A stretch of DNA of 64,000 nucleotides from JACKNG01 sp040220855 (GTDB lineage Bacteria; Pseudomonadota; Gammaproteobacteria; Ga0077536), in the NCBI GenBank assembly GCA_040220855.1, contig JAVJVZ010000055.1:37857-101856 (forward strand). Direction: 5' to 3'. Positions 26,766-35,664 of the stretch are shown here, one piece after another. The notes beneath the pieces are model-generated. The model was given only the letters and a program-made list of their open reading frames with translations, did not search any database and had not been told where the DNA came from. Made by a program: the position numbers and the translations under genes. The first letter of the stretch is position 1. The number at the start of each line of letters is the position of its first letter.

Positions 26766-27782
26766 TCAGGCTCCCGCCTTCATCATGGCGATGGTGGTAT
26801 CGAGCATGCGGTTGGAGAAGCCCCACTCGTTGTCGTACCACGCGAGCACCTTGACCATGGTGCCATCGATGACCTTGGTCTGGCTCGATTCGAAGATAGA
26901 GGAATGCGGGTTGTGATTGAAGTCGATCGAGACCAGCGGCTCGTCGTTGAACGCGAGCACGCCCTTCAGCTCACCCTCGCTCGCGGCGCGCAGGATGTCG
27001 CCGATCTCCTCGGCCGAGGTCGCACGAGCGGCATTGAAGGTGAGGTCGACGAGCGAGACGTTGATGGTCGGCACGCGTACCGCGTAGCCGTCGAGCTTGC
27101 CGTTCAGCTCCGGCAGCACCAGGCCGACCGCGGCGGCAGCGCCGGTCTTGGTCGGGATCATCGACTGCGTGGCCGAGCGCGCGCGGCGCAGGTCGGAATG
27201 GTAGACGTCGGTCAGCACCTGGTCGTTGGTATAGGCATGGATGGTCGTCATGATGCCGTTGACGACGCCGATCTTCTCGTGCAGCGGCTTGACCAGCGGG
27301 GCCAGGCAGTTGGTCGTGCAGGAGGCGTTCGAGACCACCGTGTCGGAAGCCTTGAGCACACCATGGTTGACGCCGTAGACGACGGTCGCGTCGACGTCGT
27401 TGCCGGCCGGTGCCGAGATCAGCACCTTCTTGGCGCCGCCGGTGAGGTGGGCCGAGGCCTTCGCCTTGCTGGCGAACAGGCCGGTGCACTCGTGCACCAC
27501 GTCGACGCCGAGTTCGCCCCACGGCAGCTTGGCGGGGTCTCGCTCGGCGAACACCTTGATGGTCTTGCCATTGACGACCATGGCGTCGTCCTGCACTTCG
27601 ACCGTGCCGGGGAAACGGCCATGCGCGCTGTCGTAGCGCGTCAGGTGGGCATTGGTCTTGGCATCACCGAGATCGTTGACGGCGACGATCTCGATCTCGC
27701 CGGTACGCTCGGCCTCGAACAGGGCGCGCAGGACGTTGCGGCCGATGCGGCCATAGCCATTGATGCCAATCCGGATAGTCAT
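26766..27782 (-). CDS. gap: glyceraldehyde-3-phosphate dehydrogenase, type I
   Basis: 338 residues. N-terminal NAD-binding GINGYGRIGRNVLRAL and the catalytic cysteine in SNASCTTNCLAPL (about residue 155) are intact; HAYTNDQ follows. The acidic residue after the first Rossmann strand (VAVNDLG) points to NAD preference. Strong operon context: tkt 58 bp upstream, pgk 5 bp downstream. Confidence 0.97.
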   Translation of the reverse strand: MTIRIGINGYGRIGRNVLRALFEAERTGEIEIVAVNDLGDAKTNAHLTRYDSAHGRFPGTVEVQDDAMVVNGKTIKVFAERDPAKLPWGELGVDVVHECTGLFASKAKASAHLTGGAKKVLISAPAGNDVDATVVYGVNHGVLKASDTVVSNASCTTNCLAPLVKPLHEKIGVVNGIMTTIHAYTNDQVLTDVYHSDLRRARSATQSMIPTKTGAAAAVGLVLPELNGKLDGYAVRVPTINVSLVDLTFNAARATSAEEIGDILRAASEGELKGVLAFNDEPLVSIDFNHNPHSSIFESSQTKVIDGTMVKVLAWYDNEWGFSNRMLDTTIAMMKAGA

Positions 27783-27840
27783 CTCTCAGTCTCCTTGATA
27801 GTGCCGAACGAAGAGTCGCGGAGCACGGCCTGCCAGGGGC

Positions 27841-29880
27841 TCAGGCCGTGCTGCCGAGGTAGGCCGCGATGCGCGCGGTCACGCTGTCGAGGTCGAGCTC
27901 GAAGTATTTGAACAGGTCTGCCGCCGGTGCCGAGGCACCGAAGCGATCGAGTCCGATGACGAGGCCGTCGAGGCCGACGTAGCGGTACCAGTTGGCACTG
28001 GTGCCGGCCTCGATGGCGATGCGTCGCGTCACTGCACGTGGCAGCACCGCTTCCCGCCACGCTGCGTCCTGGCGCTCGAAGACCTCCATCGAGGGCATCG
28101 AGACAACGCGCACGGCATGCCCGCCGTCGTTCAGGGTAGCGGCAGCAGCACGCGCAGTCTCGAGTTCCGAGCCGGTCGCGATGATCACCGCCTCGGGCGC
28201 GCGGGTCGGCTCGACGAGCACGTAGCCGCCGCGCGCGACGGCGGCGAGCTGGTCGGCGTCGCGCACCTGCGCGGGCAGACCCTGGCGCGTCAGCAGCAGG
28301 CTGCTCGGGCCGTTGCGGCGTTCGATGGCGGCACGCCAGGCGACCGCGGTCTCGGCGCCGTCGGCCGGGCGCCACACGTCGAGGTTGGGGATCAGGCGCA
28401 GCGCGTTGGCGTGTTCGATCGGCTGGTGCGTGGGGCCGTCCTCGCCGAGGCCGATGGAATCGTGGGTGAAGACGAAGATCGAGCCGAGCCCCATCAGCGC
28501 CGCCATGCGCACGGCGTTACGCGCATAGTCGGAGAAGACCAGGAAGGTGCCGCCGTAGGGAATCGTGCCGCCGTGCAGGACCATGCCGTTCAGCATCGCG
28601 CACATGGCGAACTCGCGCACGCCGTACCACACGTAGTTGCCGGACTTGTCGGCCGCGGTCATACCGCGACTGCCCTTGTGCCAGGTATTGTTCGAGCCGG
28701 TGAGGTCGGCCGAGCCGCCGACGAGTTCCGGTAACGCGGCGCCGAGATGATCGAGCACGCGCTCGGAGGACTTGCGCGTAGCGTCCTTGCCGCCGGCGGC
28801 GACCAGTGCCTCGAGGCAGCCCGCGGCGGCCTCGGCGAAACCGTCCGGCAGGGCGCCGCTCATGAGGCGCTCGAGCTCGGCCGCCTCGGTCGGGTAGGCG
28901 GTGCGGTAGGTGGCCAACTGTGCGTTCCAGTCCGCTTCGGCCGCCTGGCCGCGTTCGCGCGCGTCCCACGCGGCGTAGACCTCGGCAGGAATCTCGAACG
29001 GGGCATGCGGCCAGCCGATCGCTGCGCGCGTGGCCGCCACCTCGTCGGCACCCAGCGCGGCACCGTGGCAGGCCTCGCTGCCGGCCTTGTTCGGCGAACC
29101 CCAGCCGATCACGGTCTCGCAGCAGATCAGCGTCGGCTGGACGGTGTTGGCGCGTGCCGTTTCGAGCGCGGCCTTGACCGCTTCGGCATCGTGGCCGTCG
29201 ACTGCCGGGATGACCTGCCAGCCGTAGGCCTCGAAGCGCGCCGGCGTGTCGTCCCCGAACCAGCCCGCGACCTCGCCGTCGATCGAGATGCCGTTGTCGT
29301 CGTAGACCACGATGAGCTTGCCGAGGCCGAGGGTGCCGGCGAGCGAGCAGGCTTCGTGCGAGATACCTTCCATCAGGCAGCCGTCGCCGGCGAAGACGTA
29401 GGTATGGTGATCGATCACGGTGTGGTCGGGACGATTGAAGCGCGCCGCGAGATGCGCCTCGGCGAGCGCCATGCCAACCGCGTTGGCGAGGCCTTGTCCA
29501 AGCGGACCGGTGGTGGTCTCGACACCCGGCGTGTCGTGATACTCGGGGTGGCCCGGGGTCTTCGAACCGAGCTGGCGGAAACGCTGCAACTCCTCGAGCG
29601 GGAGGTCGTAGCCGCTCAGGTGCAGCAGCGCATAGAGGAGCATCGAGCCGTGGCCGTTCGAGAGCACGAAGCGATCGCGGTCGAACCAGCGCGGATTGGC
29701 GGGATTGTGTCGCAGCAGGTCGCGCCACAGCACCTCGGCGATGTCGGCCATGCCCATCGGCGCACCCGGGTGGCCGGAGTTGGCCGCCTGTACGGCGTCC
29801 ATCGCGAGCGCGCGGATGGCGTTGGCCAGCACACGGCGGGCGGCGGGCGCGTCTTGCCGCAGGGGCTGCGGATCGCTCAT
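27841..29880 (-). CDS. tkt: transketolase
   Basis: Thiamine-diphosphate enzyme of the pentose phosphate (or Calvin) pathway. 679 residues. N-terminal RALAMDAVQAANSGHPGAPMG, the ThDP motif GDGCLMEGISHEA and the pyrimidine-domain YGGTFLVFSDYARNAVRMAALM are all present. It leads tkt-gap-pgk-pyk. The upstream 423-bp gap to metF contains its probable promoter and a structured leader. Confidence 0.97.
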   Translation of the reverse strand: MSDPQPLRQDAPAARRVLANAIRALAMDAVQAANSGHPGAPMGMADIAEVLWRDLLRHNPANPRWFDRDRFVLSNGHGSMLLYALLHLSGYDLPLEELQRFRQLGSKTPGHPEYHDTPGVETTTGPLGQGLANAVGMALAEAHLAARFNRPDHTVIDHHTYVFAGDGCLMEGISHEACSLAGTLGLGKLIVVYDDNGISIDGEVAGWFGDDTPARFEAYGWQVIPAVDGHDAEAVKAALETARANTVQPTLICCETVIGWGSPNKAGSEACHGAALGADEVAATRAAIGWPHAPFEIPAEVYAAWDARERGQAAEADWNAQLATYRTAYPTEAAELERLMSGALPDGFAEAAAGCLEALVAAGGKDATRKSSERVLDHLGAALPELVGGSADLTGSNNTWHKGSRGMTAADKSGNYVWYGVREFAMCAMLNGMVLHGGTIPYGGTFLVFSDYARNAVRMAALMGLGSIFVFTHDSIGLGEDGPTHQPIEHANALRLIPNLDVWRPADGAETAVAWRAAIERRNGPSSLLLTRQGLPAQVRDADQLAAVARGGYVLVEPTRAPEAVIIATGSELETARAAAATLNDGGHAVRVVSMPSMEVFERQDAAWREAVLPRAVTRRIAIEAGTSANWYRYVGLDGLVIGLDRFGASAPAADLFKYFELDLDSVTARIAAYLGSTA

Positions 29881-30188
29881 TGTTCTCTACCTCGTCGGGT
29901 GATTGGTGTCCAGCAGTGGCCGCCTGGCCGCCGGTGCTCCCGATCGTGCGACGGATGGCGGCGTGTTCGTCGTCTCGAGACGCCCCGACGAGAAAGGCCG
30001 CGTGGGGCGGCCCGCGGGTCGCGAGCGGTGCGTGCGAGCCGCGTGCGGCGGCACCGTTCCCGTTCCGTACCCGGTGCCGGACGGCAGGGCTGGCCGGCCG
30101 CTGCGCCGGCGCCGTCCCGCGTGCGTGCGCACACCGGTCGATAAGACCGGCGCATTCTAGCGCCAACGGCACTGCGAAAAAACGTGCC
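29881..30188 (-). promoter_or_regulatory. tkt upstream region: promoter candidate and structured leader
   Basis: The gap to metF has no gene. On the minus strand a -10-like TAGAAT (30159-30154) follows a T-rich tract; the inverted repeat GGCAC-N11-GTGCC (30168-30188) overlaps the -35 zone and could be an operator. The roughly 270-nt leader before the ATG contains CCGGTC-N5-GACCGG (30134-30150) and GGCACCG-N15-CGGTGCC (30050-30078). No known riboswitch consensus was recognised. Assignment is tentative. Confidence 0.35.
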
Positions 30189-30303
30189 GCGCTTGGGCAA
30201 GTGCGCGTGCGTCGGCCATAATCGCGCTCGCCGCGCCGCCGACACAGCTGCTGCTCATGCGGCGCGACCCCGTTTCAACCCGACGTCCCGGACCTTTCAG
30301 CCG

Positions 30304-31164
30304 ATGCCACAGACCTCCCGGGCCGCCGCCCACCTCAGCTTCGAGTTCTTCCCGCCGCGCACCCCGGAAGCCGTCGCCCGTCTGGAGACCACCCGTGCCG
30401 CGCTCGCCGCGCTCACCCCGGAGTACTTCTCGGTGACCTTCGGTGCCGGCGGCAGCACGCGCGATCTCACGCTCGAGACGGTGCTCGCGCTGCGCGCGGC
30501 GACCGCGGTCGAGAGCGCGCCGCACCTCTCCTGCATCGGGTTTCCGCTCGTCGAGCTGCGCACGGTACTCGCACGCTACCGCGACGAAGGCATCCGCAGG
30601 CTCGTCGCGCTGCGTGGTGACATGCCTTCCGGCACCACCGGCTTCGGCGAGCTGCGGTATGCCAACGAGCTGGTCGCCTTCATCCGCGCCGAGACCGGCG
30701 ACCATTTCCACATCTCCGTCGCCGCCTACCCCGAGGTCCATCCGCAGGCGGCCGGCGCGCGCGCCGATCTCGACAATTTCCGCCGCAAGGTCGAGTCGGG
30801 CGCCGACGCCGCCATCACGCAGTATTTCTACAACGTCGATGCCTACTTTCGCTTCGTCGATGCGGCGCGCGCACTCGGCCTCGACATCGATATCGTGCCG
30901 GGCATCATGCCGGTCACCAATTTCACCAATCTGAAGCGCTTCTCGGATATGTGTGGTGCCGAGATTCCGCGCTGGATGCTGAAGCGTTTGCAGGATTTCG
31001 GCGACGATCGCGCCTCGATCCAGGCTTTCGGCATCGACGTCACCACGGCGCTGTGCGCCCGCCTGCTCGAGGGCGGGGTGCCGGGGCTGCACTTCTACAC
31101 CATGAACCAGCACGAGGCGACACGCCGGGTGTGCGCCAACCTCGGGCTCGGCGCGGGGACGTGA
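30304..31164 (+). CDS. metF: 5,10-methylenetetrahydrofolate reductase
   Basis: FAD enzyme that makes 5-methyl-THF for methionine synthesis. 286 residues (E. coli 296). Signatures: SFEFFPPRTPE at the N-terminus, FSVTFGAGGSTRDLT, LVALRGDMP, and FYNVDAYFRFVD. The ATG at MPQTSRAA is the one close to the conserved core. Its last codons overlap the GTG of the downstream sigma54 regulator (GTGA), an unexpected operon partner. Confidence 0.95.
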   Translation: MPQTSRAAAHLSFEFFPPRTPEAVARLETTRAALAALTPEYFSVTFGAGGSTRDLTLETVLALRAATAVESAPHLSCIGFPLVELRTVLARYRDEGIRRLVALRGDMPSGTTGFGELRYANELVAFIRAETGDHFHISVAAYPEVHPQAAGARADLDNFRRKVESGADAAITQYFYNVDAYFRFVDAARALGLDIDIVPGIMPVTNFTNLKRFSDMCGAEIPRWMLKRLQDFGDDRASIQAFGIDVTTALCARLLEGGVPGLHFYTMNQHEATRRVCANLGLGAGT

Positions 31165-32591
31165 ACGCGGGCGAGCGCCGCGCCCAGCTGCTGCTCGTCG
31201 ACGACGACGAGCTGATCGTCGACGCGCTCGGCTTCGCACTCGAGGACGAATTCGAGCTGCTCACGGCGGCGACCCGCAGCGAGGCGCTCGAGCGCCTGCG
31301 CGCGAGTGGCGAGCGGCCGCCGCTGGCGCTGGTCGATCTCGGCCTGCCTCCGGTCCCGCACAGCCCGCAGGAGGGCTTCGCGCTGATCGGCGACCTGTTC
31401 GCCTTCAATCCGCACATGAAGGTGCTGGTGCTGTCCGGTCAGACCGAGCGCGGCAACATCCAGCACGCGCTGACGCTGGGCGCGGTCGATTTCGTGCCCA
31501 AGCCGTGCGACGCGGCGCTGCTCAAGAGTCGCCTGCGCCACCAGCTCATGCTGCTCGAAGCCGAGGCCCCGGCGGCGCGCGCGCCGCGCGCCACGCGCGA
31601 CCTGCTGGCCGGCAAGAGTGGCGTGATGGCCACGCTGCACGCGCTCATCGAGCAGTTCGCCGACACCCCTTTTCCGGTCCTGGTGGAAGGAGAGTCGGGC
31701 AGCGGCAAGGAACTCGTCGCCGAGTGCCTGCACGCCGCCAGCGCGCGTCGCGAGGGGCCATTGCTGACCATCAACTGCGCCGCCTTTCGCCCCGAGCTGC
31801 TCGAAGCACAGCTGTTCGGCCACGCACGCGGCGCCTACACCGGGGCCGACAAGGCACGTGCCGGCTTTTTCGAGGAAGCCGACCAGGGCACCCTGTTCCT
31901 CGACGAGGTCGGTGAGATGCCGCTCGACCTGCAGGCCAAGTTCCTGCGCGTGCTCGAGAACGGCGAGTACTACCGCCTCGGCGAGACCACGCGCCGCAAG
32001 ACCGGCGCGCGCATCGTTGCCGCGACCAACCGCGAACTGCGCGAGGCGGTACGCGCCGGTGACTTTCGGGCCGACCTCTTTCATCGTCTCACCGTGCTCA
32101 CCCTGAACGTCCCGCCGCTGCGCGATCGCGGCGACGACTGGCGCTTGCTGCTCGACCAGTTCCAGCGCCAGTACGCCGATTCGATCAAGCCTTTCGAACT
32201 CGGCGCGGACGCCGCCGCGCTGCTCGCCGACTATCCCTTCCCGGGCAACGTGCGCGAACTGCGCAACATCGTCATCCGGCTCGGCGCCAAGTACCCCGGC
32301 CAGCGCGTCGGTGCGGCCGAACTCACCCCCGAGCTCGAGCTCGACTACCCCGGCGTGGGCACCGCCGGCGCGCCGTTCAGCGATCTCGAGAGCCGTATCC
32401 GCGCACCGGGCTTCCGGCTCGACGCCGAGCTCGAGGCGCTCGAACGCGCCTACGTCGAGACCGCGCTGCGGCTCGGCGCCGGCAACCTGAGCAAGGCAGC
32501 GCGCCTGCTCGGTATCAACCGCACCACGCTCTACGGCCGCCTCGCGCGCCTCGGGCTGTCGGTGCACGGCGCGGACGGGGACGACGCGTGA
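31161..32591 (+). CDS. sigma54-dependent response regulator, PrsR-like
   Basis: 476 residues in three parts: receiver domain (1-125; acidic DDD at 14-16, phospho-acceptor Asp59 in LVDLGLPP, Lys in FVPKP), AAA+ sigma54-interaction domain (about 145-380; Walker A GESGSGKE, sigma54 loop GAYTGAD, Walker B LFLDEVGEMP), and a C-terminal Fis-type helix-turn-helix (LSKAARLLGINRTTLYGRL). The receiver stretch DLGLPP...EGFALI with VLSGQTERGNIQHAL resembles PrsR of PEP-CTERM/exosortase systems, yet no exosortase is seen here. It is coupled to metF and stands 42 bp before the pilus operon. It probably activates the sigma54 promoter at 50958. Confidence 0.88.
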   Translation: MNAGERRAQLLLVDDDELIVDALGFALEDEFELLTAATRSEALERLRASGERPPLALVDLGLPPVPHSPQEGFALIGDLFAFNPHMKVLVLSGQTERGNIQHALTLGAVDFVPKPCDAALLKSRLRHQLMLLEAEAPAARAPRATRDLLAGKSGVMATLHALIEQFADTPFPVLVEGESGSGKELVAECLHAASARREGPLLTINCAAFRPELLEAQLFGHARGAYTGADKARAGFFEEADQGTLFLDEVGEMPLDLQAKFLRVLENGEYYRLGETTRRKTGARIVAATNRELREAVRAGDFRADLFHRLTVLTLNVPPLRDRGDDWRLLLDQFQRQYADSIKPFELGADAAALLADYPFPGNVRELRNIVIRLGAKYPGQRVGAAELTPELELDYPGVGTAGAPFSDLESRIRAPGFRLDAELEALERAYVETALRLGAGNLSKAARLLGINRTTLYGRLARLGLSVHGADGDDA

Positions 32592-32633
32592 CCCCGGCCC
32601 GCGCCGGCGGCGTTGCCGGCAGGAGTCGAGCCG

Positions 32634-33797
32634 ATGTATGAGGACTGGTTCGGCTTCGCGCGGCCGCCGTTCCGCATAACGCCGGACCCGGAGCTGTTCT
32701 TCACCGGCGGCAATCGCGGCCCCGTGCTCGAGGCGCTGGTCTACGCCGTCACGCGTGGCGAGGGCATGGTCAAGGTGGTCGGCGAGGTCGGCAGTGGCAA
32801 GACCATGTTGTGCCGCATGCTCGAGCGCGCCCTGCCGCACGACTGCGACATCGTCTACCTGGCCAACCCCAACCTGGGCCCACACGAGGTACTGCACGCG
32901 ATCGCGAACGAACTCGGGATCGCGCCCGCGCCGGATGCCGGCCGGCTGCCCGTGATGCAGGCGCTGCAGCAGCACCTGCTCGCGCGTCACGCGGAAGGAC
33001 GTCGCGTGGTGATGTTCGTCGAGGAAGCGCAGGCGATGCCGCGCGACACGCTGGAGGAGATGCGCCTGCTCTCCAACCTCGAGACGACGCGCGAGAAACT
33101 GCTGCAGATCGTGCTCTTCGGCCAGCCCGAGCTCGATGCGCGGCTCGACGACCATGCCATTCGCCAGCTCCGCGAACGCATCACCCACAGTTTCGAGCTC
33201 GCGCCGCTGGCCCGGTCCGAGATTGCCGCTTACGTCGAGACGCGGCTCGCCGCCTGCGGCTACCGCGGCCATGCGCTGTTCGCGCGTGGCGCGCTGGCCG
33301 CACTGGCGCGCCACTCGCACGGTCTGCTGCGGCGCATCAACGTGCTTGCAGACAAGGCCCTGCTGGCCGCCTTCGCCGACCAGGATCGCGTGGTGCGGGC
33401 GGTGCACGTGCGCCGTGCGGTGCGGGACAGCGAGTTCGCGCGTGGCCGGCGCGCGCCGGGGTGGTGGCCCGCATCCCCGCTCCGGCGCGCGGCCGGGCTG
33501 CTGCTGGCGGCACTGCTGACGGGCGTGGTCGCGCTCGGCATCCTGCGCGGCGGCGGGTGGGAGTTTCTCCCACGTGCGCCGCTTGGCCCGCCCGCGCCGC
33601 CTGTCGCGCCGGTACCGCCCAGCGAACCCACTATGCTGGATGCCGTGCCGCCGCGCGTGCCCGAGCTACCCGCGGCAGCGCACCCGGTGCCGCGCGTCGA
33701 TGCCGCCAGTGGCCTTGTCGACGACGCCCACCTGGCGCCTCGGCTACCCCCGCCTCCGACCAGGGAAACACCAGGAGGTGATCAGGATAGTTCTTAA
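32634..33797 (+). CDS. MshM/ExeA-like AAA ATPase of the pilus system
   Basis: 387 residues. ExeA/GspA-type start MYEDWFGFARPPFRITPDPEL, Walker A GEVGSGKT (about residues 49-56), Walker B VVMFVEEAQAM, a transmembrane helix at about 285-305, and a proline-rich periplasmic tail. In type II secretion and MSHA systems such ATPases help place the secretin in the wall. An AGGAG 8 bp before the ATG fixes the start. The secretin gene follows, as in mshM-mshL clusters. Confidence 0.85.
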   Translation: MYEDWFGFARPPFRITPDPELFFTGGNRGPVLEALVYAVTRGEGMVKVVGEVGSGKTMLCRMLERALPHDCDIVYLANPNLGPHEVLHAIANELGIAPAPDAGRLPVMQALQQHLLARHAEGRRVVMFVEEAQAMPRDTLEEMRLLSNLETTREKLLQIVLFGQPELDARLDDHAIRQLRERITHSFELAPLARSEIAAYVETRLAACGYRGHALFARGALAALARHSHGLLRRINVLADKALLAAFADQDRVVRAVHVRRAVRDSEFARGRRAPGWWPASPLRRAAGLLLAALLTGVVALGILRGGGWEFLPRAPLGPPAPPVAPVPPSEPTMLDAVPPRVPELPAAAHPVPRVDAASGLVDDAHLAPRLPPPPTRETPGGDQDSS

Positions 33798-33808
33798 CTA
33801 TTAATCAG

Positions 33809-33836
33809 TTGTATTAAAGACCTTATGTGTTATCTT
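33809..33836 (+). promoter_or_regulatory. promoter candidate before the secretin gene
   Basis: The gap after the AAA ATPase gene is conspicuously AT-rich compared with its surroundings. TTGTAT (33809-33814) and TATCTT (33831-33836), spaced 16 bp, could form a sigma70 promoter for the pilus operon. No sigma54 GG-N10-GC element was found here. Confidence 0.35.
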
Positions 33837-33886
33837 CATTTGCTGGGACCATCCCTTTCAGCACCATCGCGGGCATAGACCACCAC

Positions 33887-35590
33887 ATGAAGACATCAGC
33901 ATTCGCCGGCGCATTGCTCCTGGTCCTCGCCGCGGGCTGCGCCGAGGTGCGCCCGGGCCCGCCACCAGCGCCGAGCGGTCATCTCGCGGCGACGCCGGCG
34001 GCGCCCGCCAGCGCCATCCCGGACATCGTCGAACAGGTACCGTTCGTGCCGCCGCCACAGCCGCAACCGGAGAGTGAGCGCTATACCGTGGTGGTCAACG
34101 ACGTCCCGGTGCGCGAGCTCCTCTTCGCGCTCGCGCGCGATGCCGAACTGAACATCGACATCGGCGGCGCGGTCGAAGGAAGCGTGACGCTGAATGCCAT
34201 CGACCAGACCCTGCCGCAGATCCTCGAGCGCATCGCGCGCCAGGTCGACCTGCGTTACGCCTTCGACGACCAGAGCATCGTCATCACGCCCGACACGCCC
34301 TACCTGCGCACCTACGAGGTCGGCTACGTCAACCTCTCGCGCGAAGCCGATACCACCGTCAATGTCGCCACCCGCGTTGCCACGACCGGCACCGGTTCCG
34401 TCGACGCCTCCGGCATGGGCGGCGGCGGCGGTGGCGCCGGTCGCGGCGGCGCCGGCGGTGGCAGCGGCGACAACTCCTCCGGCACGCGACTCAGCTCGCA
34501 TACCTACAACCGCTTCTGGGAGACCCTCGAGAACAACATTCTCGCCATCCTCGGCGACAGCGACGGGCGTGGTAACGAACGCTCCGATCGCGTCATCGTC
34601 AATGCCGAGTCGGGCATGGTCTCGGTGCGGGCGAGCAGCCGCGAGCACGAACAGATCGAATCCTTCATCGACAAGGTCCTCGTCAACGCGCGTCGCCAGG
34701 TCATGATCGAGGCGACCATCGTCGAAGTCTCGCTGAACGACCAGTACCAGGCCGGCGTCGACTGGTCGCTGCTGCTCGACCAGGGCAGCGCCGGCTTCAC
34801 CCTCAATCAGAACCTGCTCGGCCAGGTCAGCGATGGCGTGATCGACAACGCGGTGTCTTCGTTCACGCTGGGTTACAGGGATCCCAACCTCGGCGACAAC
34901 GTGCTCGACGTCAGCGTGCGCCTGCTGCGCGAGTTCGGCGATGCGCGCGTGCTGTCGAGCCCGCGCCTGATGGTGCTGAACAACCAGACCGCCATCCTCA
35001 AGGTGGTGGAAGAGCTGGTTTACTTCACCATCGAGGTGACCAACCGTGACGCCACGCCGACCCAGCAGGGCAGTCTCGCCGTCGAGACCGAGATTCACTC
35101 CGTCCCGGTCGGGCTCGTGATGGCGGTAACCCCGCAGATCTCCGCCAACGACGAGGTCACGCTGACGGTCCGTCCGAGCGTATCGCAGAAGGTCGGCGAC
35201 GCCATCGATCCCGGCCCGCGCCTGGCCATCGAGCTGCGCGGCAACTCGGGCGGCGAGGACATCACCAACGCGGTGCCGATCATCCGCGTGCGCGAGATGG
35301 AGTCGGTGTTGAAACTCGTCGATGGCCAGGTCGGCGTGCTCGGCGGGCTCATGCAGGACGATCTGCGCACCGGTAACCGCCAATTGCCGGGTCTCGCCAA
35401 GCTGCCCGTGCTCGGTGACCTGCTGTTCAACACCGAGGAGCTCGCCAGTCGCAAGACCGAGCTCGTCATCTTCCTGCGCCCGGTGGTGATCACCCAGCCG
35501 AGCATCGCGGCGGATCTCGCCGACTACCGCCAGTTCCTCGGCGAGGACGGTCCGCCGCGTCTAGGCGCCAACCCCGACGCGGCCCGGTGA
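33887..35590 (+). CDS. MshL-like secretin of the MSHA-type pilus
   Basis: Outer-membrane channel subunit. 567 residues. Signal peptide with lipobox LLVLAAGC (Cys about residue 17), so the secretin is a lipoprotein like MshL. N0/STN-like domain (YTVVVNDVPVRELLFALARDAELNIDI), N1 domain, a glycine/serine-rich linker (about residues 182-205), then the secretin core with VEVSLNDQYQAGVDW and the C-terminal IRVREMESVLKLVDGQVGVLGGLM. The start at MKTSAF is required for the signal peptide. Confidence 0.92.
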   Translation: MKTSAFAGALLLVLAAGCAEVRPGPPPAPSGHLAATPAAPASAIPDIVEQVPFVPPPQPQPESERYTVVVNDVPVRELLFALARDAELNIDIGGAVEGSVTLNAIDQTLPQILERIARQVDLRYAFDDQSIVITPDTPYLRTYEVGYVNLSREADTTVNVATRVATTGTGSVDASGMGGGGGGAGRGGAGGGSGDNSSGTRLSSHTYNRFWETLENNILAILGDSDGRGNERSDRVIVNAESGMVSVRASSREHEQIESFIDKVLVNARRQVMIEATIVEVSLNDQYQAGVDWSLLLDQGSAGFTLNQNLLGQVSDGVIDNAVSSFTLGYRDPNLGDNVLDVSVRLLREFGDARVLSSPRLMVLNNQTAILKVVEELVYFTIEVTNRDATPTQQGSLAVETEIHSVPVGLVMAVTPQISANDEVTLTVRPSVSQKVGDAIDPGPRLAIELRGNSGGEDITNAVPIIRVREMESVLKLVDGQVGVLGGLMQDDLRTGNRQLPGLAKLPVLGDLLFNTEELASRKTELVIFLRPVVITQPSIAADLADYRQFLGEDGPPRLGANPDAAR

Positions 35591-35664
35591 ACGTCGCTCG
35601 CGCGTGGCGCCCGCCCGTGAAGACTGCACCTGCGCCGTGAAGCCGCCGCCGTGAGGATGCCCCC

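Noticed and set aside
27841..29880. Calvin-cycle (cbb) operon
   Set aside because: tkt-gap-pgk-pyk lacks phosphoribulokinase, RuBisCO and cbbR; pyk at the end fits central carbon metabolism.
29881..30188. SAH or SAM riboswitch beside metF
   Set aside because: Hairpins present belong to the tkt side, and no conserved riboswitch core was recognised on either strand.
33837..33870. sigma54 promoter before the secretin gene (TGGGACC...TTTCAGC)
   Set aside because: The GG and GC are not 10 bp apart; the spacing rule of sigma54 promoters is broken.
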